From contig JABANN010000002.1 in the NCBI GenBank assembly GCA_013115125.1, positions 1 to 64,000 of the forward strand: 64,000 bases of DNA, in the 5' to 3' direction. Each line of letters begins with the position of its first letter. The stretch's first letter is position 1. The notes under the pieces are model-generated. The model was given only the letters and a program-made list of their open reading frames with translations. It made no database searches and was not told where the DNA came from. Source of the stretch: Perkinsus olseni (lineage: Eukaryota > Perkinsozoa > Perkinsida). Below, piece after piece: positions 1 to 14,300 of the stretch. The position numbers and the translations under genes were made by a program.

Positions 1-780
1 TAGCACTAACCACCCTTGTGATGAAATTCTCCATGTGTTAAGAATGATGGTGTTAAAAATAATTGGTCACCCGCGGTCCTTCATTATTCGTCCCGCATAC
101 CATCTTTTCACCAGAAATGAGCGCATCTGACAACAAAGGTGAGCCCGGACGAGATGGCGGGACTCTAAGCCTCATTCGTCATCAGTTAACGCGCCGTCAC
201 GAATATCATTAGAATATTCTGATATGAAGTATGAAGTCCCGATCGAGGGAAACCCGAGGAAGGTGAGGAGGAGCGCTTTGACCATCACCGCTGGTGGACT
301 GATTTTCATCGTCGGGCTCGGAACACGACCCAAAGGCAGAGATGATGATGATATGGACGTTCGGGAAGACGCTACCGGAAAATATTTTCTCGGCAAAAAA
401 TAGTTTTTACAGGCGAAAAATTCTTGCGTAGCAGTTAAATGTCGAACCAGCTCCTGTAGACGACATCGTTCACTCAGTATCAATTCGGACTGTGAATTTG
501 TAGTCAGCGGAAAGTTCATTGTTGATAGTGAATAAACGATACCGTGATAGTGTTATTGCCACTGATCGTCACCTGTCGGTCCAAAGGGTTCCTCGAGAGA
601 TGCTCCACCTGCTTGCTTCTACTTCTACTCGCCTGATAACCGTGACCCAATACAAGCGGTTAAAACCACGGTGTGGGAAGCCAACAACTGATGGTTACTG
701 ATTTTCGGAATTCAATTTAAGACGTCTTCTATTTTATCTCCTAAAACTTTCTTTCCGAGCTACGCCGGCCAATATGTCAG
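1..780. other. 5' region of the ABCG gene, exon structure unresolved
   Basis: No domain is recognisable here. An ATG at 117 followed by six codons and a consensus donor at about 139 could be the first exon of the downstream ABC transporter, because the recognised ABC domain starts abruptly at 781 after an acceptor AG. The intervening exon or exons that should encode the N-terminal ~60 residues could not be fixed. Confidence 0.3.
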
Positions 781-3700
781 ATACTGAACGACCTGTCGGG
801 CTCGATCCAGTCTGGGCGGCTGACGGCCATAATGGGTCCTTCAGGGAGCGGCAAGTCAACCTTCCTCAACGTCCTCTCAGGGAGAACTAGCAGCAAGGTG
901 AGCTCGTCAGATCCTGAGTATCCATCCCCGAGTAGCTATCCCACTACAGTCACGCTCAACCTCTGGTCTGTATTGGCAAACTCATTCCTCGGTTTCCGGG
1001 CCGCGGGTTTGAGGTTTCGTCAAGAACCGATCGTAGGTTTCGATTGTGCGATCGGGTTACGACCCGTAACCCCTCCGCACTTCTGAGATTTCTGTCTCTT
1101 CACTGGGTTTAGCGCCAAAGATAAGAAAATGGAGAACTGCGAAAATAGGAAAATATGAAAGAATGGAGAATAAGATAATAGAAAAATATGTGAACAAGAA
1201 CATAACCCGAAAGATACTTGAATAAAGCCTACCTCATAAATAGACATTCAAGATGAGGAGATTAATTCAATTTGGCTAACTGATAATTTTTTCAGTCAGT
1301 AAAGGGCTCAACCGTCAGCGTGAACCTGAAAGTAAATGGCAGAAGCATCGACCCGGTGGAGGCGAAAAGAGAGTTTGCGTGAGATTTTATGGGACTGGAA
1401 TGCCGAAGTCGTGGAATTTCTTTCGCTCACAGAAGAAAGATTTCGTCTCATGTTTTCACCCTCCAGAAGCAATCAATTTATTTTCAGCGATGTCAGATAC
1501 GTGATGTCTGAGGACGCTCTCCTGGCTACGTCAACCCCCTACGAGTGCATAAGCTTCGCCGCAAAGATGAGACTGCCTAGGGTGAGGGGCTCATCCTTCC
1601 AGTCCATCGTGTAGCCTGTCTTGTTGAACCCGTAGTTAGCCCGCAGAGGGAACTTCATGATTCGGTCTGTTGAAGGTTCCTGGAAAGTCAGTCTGGTGTA
1701 GGGCAACGTAATCATTAAAGCGCGACAGTAGTGCTTCTGATACAAATCTAACTCTGTCGGAAACATATGGACAGCTGCTACAGAAATTCTGGGTCTGAGG
1801 AAGCCATTCTGGGCCAGAATGGCAGCTTACAGATGATCTGCTGTAGATCATGTCTCGGTCTCTCGAAAACAATGAGAAGTTCGCGCGACAGCCGCCTCAT
1901 CGTCATTTTGTTGGAAGTTAGTTGTTCAGAGTATTCTGTAGAAAATATCACACAATTGAGCGTTTAGAGGGTGATTTTCCATACGACGAGGACATTCTCG
2001 GCCGTTGTGATTTTAGATGAAAAACGAAGAGCGAGCGGCCAAGGTTCACCACCTGATAGACACGCTAGGCCTGACTAAGTGCCAGAGCTCCCTCATAGGA
2101 AACGAGAATATCAAGGGCGTATCAAGTGAGAAGGCAAAACGACTCGACGAAGCATTGCAACACCTCCATCGCCATGACAACGAAAGCCTCAACATTTTGA
2201 TCCTCCATCTCCTGCGATCGTTCTCCGACTCGAGCGTCTGATGGAATACTCTTCCGTTTTTACTGGCACGGACAGCACGTATATTAGTCTATTGCGCGTT
2301 GCTAGCGAAACGCTATCGTTAGCACACGTGGCGGGAGAACGGCGGTGAATGAATTAAATTACAAAATCAGTGCTGCCACGCGGCCTTACTTTTGCATGTT
2401 GAATTTTCTCTGTTACTTCACCACGCAGTCAAATCCTTCATAATCTTTCTTGCTGTCCGACTGGTTGCCAGCTGACAGGTCGTTGGTTGAGTGGGAGCTA
2501 ACGTATCCATTGGTCAGGTGGCGAGCGGAAGAGAACAGCAGTTGCGGTGGAACTTGTTCATGATCCGCCAATAATGTTTCTGGACGAACCCACCAGCGGC
2601 CTGGACTCCTTCTCCGCGTAAGTTTCCATCGTATGGTATTGCAGCAGAGGACGTACTCGCTTTAAGAGGGTATATGAGTTTATGATTCGACCTCGAGCCA
2701 TTTTTACCACTCGTAAAAATTTGGAAGGATAACACTTATTCTCCAAAATCTGCGATTAAATCACTATAATTGAGTATCTTTGAGCTCCTCGGCTTCCGAT
2801 AATATTTTCAGCCCGGAAATATTTTTCCGGAAATCTGAAAATTTTAGGTACAAACTCGTTGAAGTCTTGAAGGAACTGAACGCTAACGGAAGATGGTAGG
2901 GAAAGGAAGTCCCAATTTTGTGGCGCGCGACATATTCTCACTAGCATCGTGGCGACCATCCATCAGCCAAGCAGTGAAGTCTTTCATCTTTTCGATGATG
3001 TGCTCTTCTTGTGGGAGGGCTACTGTATCTACCATGGGCCGGTCGATGAGGTAGGTGGCAAGTGGTCGATCGATATGGCGTATGCATAGTGATAATCCCT
3101 AGGCAGAAATTCTGCCGCAAAATCACTGAGTGATTGAACACATTCTTTGGGTCGCTGCCGCTTTGGACCGAATATTCATACATGTATGCCCTGTGAGTCG
3201 TCGGTCATCTTGTTCCATACGGGCGAACGCCGCAGCCTTCAGTCCGCAGGTGAATTATGGGACCATTTTTCGCCTTCACTTCTTCCGAATTTTGTCTGGA
3301 GGATGTCGGTGTTCACATCACGTCTCAGCTCCATCATTACTTTGCGAATTCATAAACAAAAGCAGAGTACTTATGACGAATGTAGACACCGAATTCAAAA
3401 TCTGATCCGAACTAAGTCCGTCTTAACTTGGTTTCTCAAGCACAGCTTGGGGAGCGGATAGTGGATATTGTTGTGGAAGCATATGACGCTTAGCTGTACA
3501 TGTACATGTATTGCAACAAGTTCCCATAACCCTATAGAACAACTTTTACAACTCGAACCGGCAACTATTCAAGCATTTCGCTCAGCTCTAGCGACACAAC
3601 AATCATGTTCACAACAGCCTTATCGTCTATAACTTTCGTAGACTCGGCCTTTGCGAAGTTTGATGAGTGAGGTACATAGCCTTCTCCAGAAGGGACCCTG

Positions 3701-6534
3701 GGCGTTCTGATCTTCGTAGGTGGAAGATTACTTCGCGCGTCTCGGTCACTCGGTGCCCGAATCTTTCAACCCTGCGGATTTCATCCTCTTTTTGACACAG
3801 ACACTGGACAGTGAGGAGCTGCAGGTAACGGGTCACCGTCAGAACACATCTTGGGTTACTGTGCTCGTTGCTGTTATTGATTCTCACGCTCGGCTAGATT
3901 CCTGTCGTGATTATTCCAAGTGTGGTTTTATCATAGCCGGACAATTGGAAGAGTGAATAATTGGGAGTTTAGTGAAGACCGATCGCAACTGATTGTCAGA
4001 GGAACTTGCAGTAGGCGCGACCATTGATAGATAACACAATACTTCAAAGTTGAGGAATAACTTATTTGATGATTGCTCAGCAATGTAGAATCACGTAAGC
4101 TTAGCTCAGCCTTTGGATACGGCAGACAGAGCCACACAGGGGGAGAGACTCCTCAGGAGACAGAGCCGCACACAAAACAATCGCATTAGTATCGTTATCT
4201 CGCACTGATTCCGCAACTGTTCGCGACCCACCCGGCCTGGTACGCTTTCTTTAAGAAAAGCCTCGCGGCAGGGCCCTCGCCGGCGATGTGGACCATACGG
4301 TCGGATGATTCTCATCTCCTGGCCGGCGACCCTTGACACGATTCAGCCGCATGCATTGATTTTCTTTTCTATCCAGATGATGGCCGCCAAGTGGTCAGAG
4401 CGCGAGAGCGCATCGTTGATGGAGCCGAAGGTGCTCTGCAAAGGAGACCACCACGACATTCCAAGCTCTGAAAGATCCTCGTTCTTAGTAAGACAGGGCC
4501 CCGCTGTTCTTCTGAATCATTCTCGATGACGATATCGTCGTGAGAGTGAGTGATGAACGAAAAGAAGCTCGTGAAATCCTTACTTGTTCCATCTAAGTAT
4601 TTGATGATGAGCTTACGGACCGTGTCGATGTATAGTCGTCGTCGTATGGTAGCTCACTGATATTCTCGCTGTCTCGGCAGGTCCAGTTTGTTGCCCTTTG
4701 GAAGCGCGACGTCAAGGGATTCTTTAGAGACACAAGTGAGTTGGCCCGAGCTTTTTCTCGACCAATCCAGCATTCGGCTTGCTCGCATTCTCTCTCTGCG
4801 TTACCCCGCGCGAGAGCGAAAACAACAGCCGCGATGGGAGAGGATTCTTGCCCATACTGCAATAGGAATTTTTGAGATTCCTTGGTCTCACTATTCGCTA
4901 TCAAAAGATTCCCACTCAGATTCCCTACGCGCTCGGTTAGCTTTTACAGTCTTCCTGAACCTACTCTTCGGCTTCATCTATCTGGACTCAGGCGGACGCT
5001 CCAGTGAGTTCTTTTTCGTGTCTTCAATGATGATGCCTTCCGTTAAACTTCAGGTGGCTATGTCTTGGGAGTTGGTGAGAGTGTCGGGAAATCACACGTC
5101 GGCGCCTTGACTCTCCTTGCCATCAACAACATGTTCTCACAAGCTCAGGTGAGCTCAATAGGTTCACAGCGCCGAAAATGGTACGACTTTTCACCGCCAG
5201 GTGCTCCTCCTGACGTTTCCTCTCGAGAGGCCAACATTTCTTCGAGAGTATCTTTCAGGGATGTATTCTGCAGTAGGTTCGAACGATGCTGTCTGAAGAT
5301 ACTGTCGCTTCATTGGCTTCTCGCATTTCGATGGTCGCGGGATTTCAAAAGCTACCCTCTTCCTGCCTCGCCGAACCTTTGCGATTGGCATTTGTCCAGC
5401 CTAGGACGGGACTAGTATCTTTCTCAGGGAGCCTACTTTCTCTCCAAGTCCTGCGTGGAGATACCGGTGGCGTTCGTTCAGACAGGGGTGTCGGTGGCAA
5501 TACTATACAATATGATGGGCCTCAATGGGCCTTTCCTTGAGATAGTGAGTTCACGTTGGCTTCGAAACTCCCATGGTACATCACGGTGTGCGGCTCAAGT
5601 TGTGGCAGCCAGTCGGTCGAACAAAAATTTTGTAGAAAAATATCGCAGAAATAGTGTTGATGAATACTGCAAGCATAGCATTTTCCATCCTCTCCTGGAC
5701 CTGTTGCCAGCCGGCTGAGGTTGACGAATGAAATTCAACTGAAGTAGCATTAGGATTGCGCGCGACATTTCAAATAGGGCCATCAGTTTGGTGGGCATGG
5801 TTGCTCTTATTATGGTCGGCAAAATCTCAATTCTTGTGTCGGCGGCTCAATGAGTTTTTGCTTGTCAGTGGCTGGCGGTATTCCTCCTGGCCTCGGCTAT
5901 CGCGTCTACAGCTGTTATGGCTGGCTGCTTCGCACCGAATCCAAAGACAGCGATGGAAGCTGGCCCACTGCTGTTTGTACCGCAGATTCTCTTTGCAGGC
6001 TTTTTTGTTGATCTCAGCGAGGTGAGTTGGGAGCCATTGATTGAGAGCACATTTATTTGACCGAGTGGCCGCATGAGTTTCGAAAACTCAGTTTTCATCG
6101 CACGGGATGACACTTCCAGCGAATACTGTAGAATCACTCCTTTAGACAATGGAAATGATCCGTGATCGGATTCCGATCATCGGAAGGAATCGATAAGATC
6201 ATGAACAGATCATGGGCCGCAGATCGAAGAGACTTTCTTCAGGTGCCCGCCTTCCTTCGTTGGGTGCAGTATTTGTGCTCTCTCAAATACGCTATGAATT
6301 TGCTGTTCATCGCGGAATTCTCCGATCATCCTGGGGTAGCCAAGGGGAAGCCGGGCGCACGTCATTCTGCCGTGAACGTCACACTGTTCTGGTCAGGGTG
6401 AGGATGTCCTGATATCGAACGACGTTGAGGAAGATCTCAAATGGGCTTACATTTTGCTGCTGCTTGCGCTCCTTATTGTTTTCCGTTTGGTGGGGTTGGT
6501 CGCTCTGACCCGTAAAGCGGTCACGGTGTATTGA
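781..6534 (+). CDS. ABCG-family (White-type) ABC half transporter, multi-exon
   Basis: ATP-driven membrane exporter of the ABCG subfamily: nucleotide-binding domain first, then an ABC2-type membrane domain. The exon at 781-897 holds Walker A (GPSGSGKST). The exon at about 2516-2622 has the signature [14 protein letters not shown] and Walker B with D-loop [13 protein letters not shown]. The exon from 2945 holds the H-loop [15 protein letters not shown]. Membrane-domain exons follow at about 4680-4730, 4890-5010, 5054-5148, 5207-5270, 5429-5545, 5870-6020 and 6243-6400, and a final hydrophobic stretch ends in a TGA at 6532-6534. Introns are short with GTRAG donors. Substrate cannot be inferred (lipid, sterol or drug are usual). 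The N-terminus and the join before the last exon (about 6400-6435) are unresolved. No inactivating change was seen in the recognised exons. As a half transporter it would need to dimerise. Confidence 0.85.
2896..2944 (+). repeat. Short intron carrying the GTGGCGCGCGA repeat motif
   Basis: This 49-nt GT-AG intron of the ABCG gene is confirmed by the protein: exons join as [14 protein letters not shown]. It contains AATTTTGTGGCGCGCGA at 2914-2930, the same motif found in introns of two unrelated minus-strand genes near 55 and 60 kb, in the same orientation relative to the host gene. Confidence 0.75.
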
Positions 6535-7940
6535 AGTGCCACGATAGCATGCAAGTTGTGATGTGCTGAATCCTCGTGAGACTTGAGTTCATGGAGTCGA
6601 ACGAAGATGAAGGCGAAAGTATCAGGTTGAATTGCGGATGTAGGGCGGCTCGAGAACCCCAGACTATCGTTCATCGTCGCCATATTGCTGATGCATGAAC
6701 TGGTATAATTCCTAACAGGCTCACGGTGATCCTGCGTCGTAGTGCTAGCTGTGTACCGCGCGGCACAGTGCTAGTCGAGCCCGCGATCCCTGTCGGTCTT
6801 GGCTAGATTGGGGCACCGGGTTTAAACAACTCTTGTTTGCGGTCTGACAAGACAATGACAATGACATCCTCAAGACAATGAAAGGGACAACTGAAGTGCT
6901 CGAGATTTGCTCGCTTTCGCATATTCGCTCGTTGTATATTACAACCTGTAACAACGATTTTACCATGTGCAGGTTGCACATGCACTGTCGCATCATGCGA
7001 CTCGCATGTGTGACACGTGCAGTACAGGTGTTGCATGATGCAACTTGCATCGTGAAAAGCTCCCAGATCGCTCGTGTGTGCGACAGACGGTCTGTCTTTC
7101 CATTTTATCGTTCACAAGTGATACTTTCATATATGCATTTGTCCAAGAAAACGATACGTCCGTGGATAGAACTCGGGATATCACTATGATCGGATCATGG
7201 TCCTGGCAGTCCACTGTACAGACCAACTCATCAAAATCACTGGACCGCTCCCCACGGTGCGAAGCACACATATTCATATGGCTGCCCATTCACTTAATCA
7301 AATGACAAACTTTATCACCGTATCGGCCTTTCAACTCACTTTGTTGAACGGCCTAGAACTGAGAGGACCTCTGAGCCACCAGGTGGCTTGAGACAAGACA
7401 TACGGAAAGAAATAGGCGATGATAGATACCCGACGTCGATGCTCTAGTAAGTGGAGTTCAGTTACTACTGGTAACTTACTACAGTCTAGTGGGTTAGTGA
7501 CGACTCGTCACTGGCGAGCCGCTCGTCGTGCTACTGTAGTATCTTTTCACTTGCTCGGCTGAAAAAATGGGAGAGTTTGGCGCCACTAGCTTGTCGTCTA
7601 ATGCTCGTGACAAGAGGATTTGGGAAAAGCACGTCGACTTGCAATACAGCGGCACTGGCGTATTTCCGCGGCGCGCCTCCTAAAGCGGCGCGGAAGCATT
7701 TTCCGGCGGAAAGGCCTCTCGAGCGGCGCTAATTCCAACAGATGAGCGTCTATAATAACACGCTATGACTCACATAGAATCGACTGCGTTGATGAAAAGA
7801 GACGGGAGAAGATTATTTGAATCAAAGATTAGGTGTGTCGTCGCTCGGCGTAAAAGGCATATGATATGCCGCATATCCTCTCTCTAACATAGAAGTTTCG
7901 TAACAGTTATTGTGTTCTTTGTCTGAGCTACCCTCACGCA
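6535..7940. other. Intergenic region with short palindromes
   Basis: No convincing gene lies between the ABCG stop and the protease start. The region holds two related odd palindromes at 6987-7001 and 7030-7044 in a stretch rich in GCAT/ATGC words, and a GC-rich patch at about 7665-7735 with the inverted words TTCCGCG and CGCGGAA. Short open frames here have no coding character. Confidence 0.5.
6987..7044. repeat. Pair of quasi-palindromes GTYGCATSATGCRAC
   Basis: GTCGCATCATGCGAC at 6987-7001 and GTTGCATGATGCAAC at 7030-7044 are each perfect 7-bp inverted repeats around a single base, 28 nt apart. They could bind a dimeric regulator upstream of the protease cluster or be chance low-complexity sequence. 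No function is known. Confidence 0.5.
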
Positions 7941-8304
7941 ATGAAGAAAGCCGACGCTGCGCTGTTTCTCCTGGCTACACTCAAAGGATCCTGGAAAGCA
8001 GCGGCACTGCGCCAATTGCCGGATGACCCGACCAAGACTGTGACGCTGCCAGTCAGGGAGGGGTTCGTCACGATTAACGTCGACGGCCAAGACGTAGATC
8101 TGCTCTTGGATTCTGGCTACTGTGAATTGAATGTGCTTGATGGCTATTGGTATGAGAGGACCTACGGGACTGGTGCATGCAAGGAACGCGGCTCGGGCTG
8201 CTACTTCTGCCCAGAGGAGAAACCCTGCGAGTTCGATGGTAAAGAGCCCATCACACGCGTGAGTTTCGGAGGCAACATGAGTATGATCAGCATACACCGT
8301 TCTG
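7941..8304 (+). pseudogene. Secreted pepsin-like aspartic protease, N-terminal half, interrupted by a mobile element
   Basis: N-terminal lobe of a retroviral-pepsin-fold aspartic protease-like protein. It starts with a hydrophobic signal-like segment (ALFLLATLKGSWKAAA), then has VDGQDVDLLLDSG, where DSG is the first catalytic Asp motif (usually DTG/DSG), and a Cys-rich stretch GSGCYFCPEEKPC. The open frame runs on to a stop at 8313-8315, but homology ends at IHRS. The missing continuation (SLILGGHNV...) is found at 19182. The two paralogues downstream have RSGSLALGG and RSGSVILGG uninterrupted at this place, so the gene was split by the 8305-19181 insertion. It can encode at most a one-lobe fragment. 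Confidence 0.85.
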
Positions 8305-8328
8305 AGACCTTGTAGTACACCAGACCGT

Positions 8329-11300
8329 TTGGGTGGCTTGATAGTTGCCCCACAAATCGTTAAACCTTTAGTAAAGAGATACAATGTGAATGCCTACGAG
8401 GTATTGAAGGTTACCGGTTCATATAGTGGAATGAGTTCCTGCATGCTTCAAACGAGACGTAGATGGGATATAACATCAAAGTTGGTGGCTGATTCTGAAC
8501 GACCACCAATAACGTGCAGGCAAGATGTTAAGAACAGGTTACAGCATTTCGTTAATGAAGGCTCTCTTCCGGACGTAGTAGGACAAGATATGGAAGCTTA
8601 TGCGAATCTATCAGAGGACGAACATCGTCTGGTCGCTCTATGCCAAGAGTCTGCGAGTAAGTTTGAGATGAGCAATTTGATGGACTGCCGCCATATTTGT
8701 AATAAACAGCTTCAAAATGAGCAATTGTATATTGATATTGATATAACTGATGAACAAGGTGATGTTGAAACAATTGAAGCTAAGATTAATCTGCCATGGC
8801 CGGTATGCTTATTAGAAACTTCTAGTAGGGCATGCACAATGTCGCCTGTAAGTGTTAAAAGAGAAACGCATGACCTCAGAAGTTTTTGGATATTTAGTAT
8901 TTTATTGTGTAATATTCCGTGGCTATGGATTCTCGCATGTAATGTTGTTAGAGACTCATCCCGAGAGCATTGGCTCGGCCACATCTTGAGATATATTGCA
9001 GTAACATTTATGAAACGTAAAATGAAAGTAGTTGGAAAACATAATCCGTATAGACAAATTTGGAACAAGATTGCTTTAGAGAAATTATTGCAAGATTATT
9101 TAACATATAATGGTTCTTTCGTGGAGAGTGTAACTCACTATTTCTCTACGATACCGTCGTCCGACTGTTGTACATGTATGATGTCGGAAGATTCAAATCT
9201 CGAAGACACACTTCAGAAGTCCCATCATAGAATCATATTTCTTATACGAAAGAAAACTCGTTATTTTTTTCCTCAAGAAATTCCAATATATACTCAGATT
9301 GGGGCATCATTCATTCTGAGGTTTATTGGTTACACGAACGATCAAGTATACATTGATGAACGAAGGCATAATTTCAGGGGAGAATGTTGCACGCAAACAC
9401 CATGTAAACCTGGTGAAATTATGCATTACACATCTACAAATGCTGTACCAACTGTGTTGACTGTGATACCTGAGTCAATCAAAAAACATTGGTCACTCAT
9501 TTGTTACGAACGTACTGATATTAAAACCGTTGCAGAAAGACGGAACGATTATTTAAGTCAAACATATGGTTCAGTTGGTGTTAGATGTTATTCGCATGAG
9601 ACGCCTCTCATGCGGGATGTTCCGAAATCTCAGTTTAGATGTATGTTTTCTAATTCTGATCCCAATTTGGATCCATGTACTCGTAAAAGTTTTGCCCGTT
9701 GTATAACATCAGCTTGTTCCGTGGCTTTGTGTAAAAGACATTTCAGCGCATTGAGTGAATCATCACAGCCCGTATATGTGAGAGGGATAACTCAACAAAC
9801 ATCTGATGCTGCATCTCCAAGCAGCGAAGCTATGTCTGATGATGATATATATAGTCATGTTCGTTCTATGAGAAACACTGGCGATTCATGTGAGGAGCCT
9901 GTAGATAATGATTTTTTTGATGCGCAGAGTGGCATCACATCGACCGAGGATGAGGCTCTATTCAGTACCTCTGAAGGAACTTCTACCTCTAGTCATGATT
10001 CGTCAAGCCAAGCAAGTATTGATGATCTAATATCCAACGATCCTGAAGTACCGAATGTAACCAATACTGATGCTGCTGCCTGTTATTATGCTCTTGTTGA
10101 TCCTACAAATGAGAAGTCGTCAATTCCACGACATATCATCTTGAATCTGGATAGCCATGTACTACGTAGGACTAAAAATCCTATCAAAGGTAATATCTCT
10201 CAAAGAAGATTTCTGCAGAATATAGTGTCTAGCGAACCTGGTCAGTCCTTGCCTCTTATTAATTTCGAAGCTGATATTTTTCCCACCATTTTTTATAATC
10301 AAAGTTTCGATGGCCTCTTTCCAGGAGCAATTCCTCAAATATTATACAATAGTTCAAGGCAAAACGCTGTACTAGGCTTTTCGGGTATAGACGAAATACT
10401 TCGTTGCAGAGTCAAAGATGGGGCTTCTCTCACTGGAACAGATCCTCGATATGTATCTCATGCCTTTGACGTACTTATAAATTTAGAACTAAATACGTCA
10501 GATACTAGGATTGTACAGAGCAGAGGGTATGAGCACCTGATGGGGTATTATACTCACCAGCCACATGAAAGTAAAATGAGTTTCGACAGTGTAGATTCTC
10601 GTACGAGAATAGCAGAATTAGCTGCGTTCACGAAAGAAGATCCGCAGTATTTTTATACCCATACTGTGAGTATGCGACATCATCCCGGAGTCTGCCCAAT
10701 CTATCTCCGGGCGGAAGAACTCGGGTTGATAGATGATGATAAAGATTTTACTAAGGCTCGAGACATGTCGATAGCTGTACAGTTGATAAGGTCAAGTCAA
10801 CGCGCAACGAAGTATGTTTGGGAATATATTTTGCGATCTCCTGAATTACCATGTGGAAAAGTGCGAAGTTTGTGGTACAGGTATGAATGGCAGTCAGATC
10901 CCCATCATGCTGGCAACTTGCCTCATACTCATGGTCTCATAAAGATAGAAGAAAGTCGTGAAAATGCAATAACATCTCTTGAGAGAATAGTTTGTTCATG
11001 TAGTAGATTATTCTCTGATAAGGAACACTTATTCAGAATAGGACTGATCGAGTCGGAGGAAGAACTAGAAGAACTGAAGGCAAGAGCTAAAAGGACACAG
11101 CAGCATGATTGTAAAGCATGTGATTACCGTTGCCATAAAGTTATCGATAAGCAAGGAAATACAGTTTGTCGAACACCTTTATATCCACCAAGTGAGACAT
11201 ATTCATTTCAGGAGATTAAAGCTCCGCATAGCGAATCTGCTGAAGAGCTACTCATAGATCTGGGCTTAGCTAGACGAAATACACAAACGGGGGATATAAT

Positions 11301-14300
11301 ATGGAATGATCAATTAATCGGTGGAAAGTATTTTTATCCCGCAGACAAAAATGAACATTTTATTCCTACATCAAGCCATTTGTGGGCTCTCCATCGTAGC
11401 CAATGTAATTTGCTCTACTGTGATCGCTATCGCCGCAGCAAGTATATAGCGAAATACATTGCTGCAGCGGATGCTAAGGGTTCGGTTTTCTTAAAAGCTC
11501 GTACGGCTAAATCTGCTGCAGTGAACGAAAAACATCTTCCTCGCAACACAGAGCTTGTTGTTGCTGTAGAAAAATCGCATAATTTCAAACAAAATCGGAA
11601 AGAACCTCATGCTGCATCCCTTAAACATCAACCAGTTGGTCGGATAACTCCGTTCACTGAGATTGTTTTTCATATTTTGAAACTACAGACAGTATGCACT
11701 AACATCCAATTTTTGAAAATACCAACCATTCCATTCGAAAATCGTTCGGGCGTCGTAACAGAAAGATATATGGGTTCTTCCAAGTACATTCGCCCAGTGA
11801 CTGACACATTCTCGGGCGATATGCCGGAGTGCATTCGCGTAAGACGAGCGCTCCAACTGCCTGAATGGCGTCAACATACAGTATTCCAGCGAACCCTTTT
11901 CGTCGATCGATCAGGCTCTAAGATAAGCCTCGACAAGATTACACTTTTCTCGCTTCGGCCACCGGAATTGCTCATTTTCGGTAATGTTGAACGTTTCTTC
12001 TCCTGGTTCCAGCGAGTATCACCTGGAACTTCATCATTTCCAGCCAAGCCCCATGACGATTTATGCCGATTGATAGAGGCGCCATTTCCAAAAGGCTATT
12101 TCGTAGATATGTTAGGAGCTATATATCTCATTCGCCTAGCGTGTCTTCAGGATTGTAAAGTCTATGTATTGCATAAACTTCAAACCACGCAACCCTCTAC
12201 ATTACATTCAGGGGGTACGGAGCTGTTGAACTCTCTCCTCATTCCTTTAACATCACCACAAGTCGAATACTCGTTACTAGAACGGTTCGTTGTTGATACA
12301 TCCAAACCGATTATTGTCAACAGTAACATTACACCAATGAATCAAAGTAAATTTTTAATCCATCTTGCTTTGTCGTTAGGAGAATATCAAACAGAACTTG
12401 ACTTGTTCTTAGGTCCGTCCATCGCTCATGTTTTTGCTAGATGCTCGCTGATTGATTGGGATGAATCACAGTCGATCAAAAGAGAGACGGTATTACCTGT
12501 TTTGAAACGATATGTTTTAGAACAATTATTGTATTATCCAGCGGGCGGCACTCATACTTTTGATGCATTCTTAGTAGCAGCGCATGCGGCACTTAAAAAG
12601 GGTATTTGTGGAGCAGGCGAAATAACTGCGATTCCAGGAGTGTTGCTTAAACAACTCCATGATAAGGCAACCAGTGATCTTTTAAAGTTGTTGCATGAGA
12701 AACGTATATCCACTGTTCAAGCCTCGCTTGCGGAAGTCGATTTACAATATCCAACAGCGGATCAGTTCATTGATGCTTCAATAGTAAGTCCTTTAGCATG
12801 GTCACCCACTATAACCGCTAGTTCATCGCAGTCGACATTATCTACTTTGGAACAAAACAATGTTTTACGTATTTGTACTAATTATATTGATGAATATTCA
12901 TCAGGGGCGATTGGATTCACACGTTTCCCTGTTATAGTTGGTGGTCCAGGAGTAGGAAAAACTTTCCTTCTGACACTCCTAGGATTATATGGTAGGAGTA
13001 AAGGTTTACAGATAATATTTACTTCTCTGACGGCTGAAACTTCGGTAAAGTTTGGGGGGGCGCATATACATTATCTTCTGCCCATCCCAATCATTCATAA
13101 TAAATCAACGATAGATGTTGATCGTTTAGCTGAGAAAACAATATTATCGTTGGGTAGGAATCCGTTAAAAACAGCTTATCTGAGGCATATTGATATACTT
13201 TGCATTGAAGAATTGGGTCTCATTAGTGCAGAGTTGATCGCTGTCATAGATCGCTGCCTTCGGATCGTTCGCAAAAGCAGTGATCCATTTGGTGGTATTT
13301 GTGTATTGGCTACTATGGATCCAGTACAATTACCACCAATTCAAGGGCGGCCAGTTCTCACGTCACCCATAATACTTACAACTTTCCGTTTGCTTCAGCT
13401 TAAAGAATATGTTAGAGCGGCTTCAGATATGGACTTGCAACGTATTAATGAGATTGGTCGCATCCCCAATTTGCATATTTTTCCGGATCTGATAGATGAG
13501 TATTGTGCCATTATTGATAGAAGATGTGTTTTTGTCAAAACCTTCGACGATATACCGCATGAAATTCTCCGAGTTGTGGGTAAACGTGTAGCTGAACAGC
13601 AAGCAATAAAAGAACGTGATGATTATATTAGGAATAATGTTCCATCTCAACAGCAAATGCTTTCTATCGCTGTGGATATAGAAAGTACAACCGAAGGATT
13701 AGAGTGGAATTCTGCGAGACGGGAAACAATAGCTATTCTTGATAAAAAATGTCTCGAGCCGTCACTTTTACGTTTACATATAGGCATGTTGGTTCGTTTG
13801 ACTCTTAATGATAGTATATTCCGTCGATTTTCGCAAGGTCAACTTGCTGTCGTCACCAAGTTACCTTCCCAAGATCATGGTCCATTGTCTATACTAGTAG
13901 CACCTGCAGGTAACAGAAATTTACCGAGGAACGGTGATTACATTCGAGCCGGTTGGCATCCAGTTATAATCACGTTCCCTTCAGTCGGTCGCGATGTCGC
14001 CATCAGGCAGGGTGTCTTGGGACAACGGTTGCAATATTCCGTCAAACCGTATGTTGCAGCGACGGTCCACCGTTGTATGGGAAACACTCTACCGAGTGTT
14101 TGCGCGCAACTGAGTTTACTAGACCGGCGGCATCACTTGTGGTTAAGAGCGCAAATATATACTCTTTTTTCTAGAGTGCGATCGCTCGATAACATAACAC
14201 TGGTGGGTGATCGCACCGAAACTTTAGCAGTAATACGCACACTCCTCAACAAAGTACAACAGTATGACGAGTACATTCATATTATAATGCAGAACCTTGA

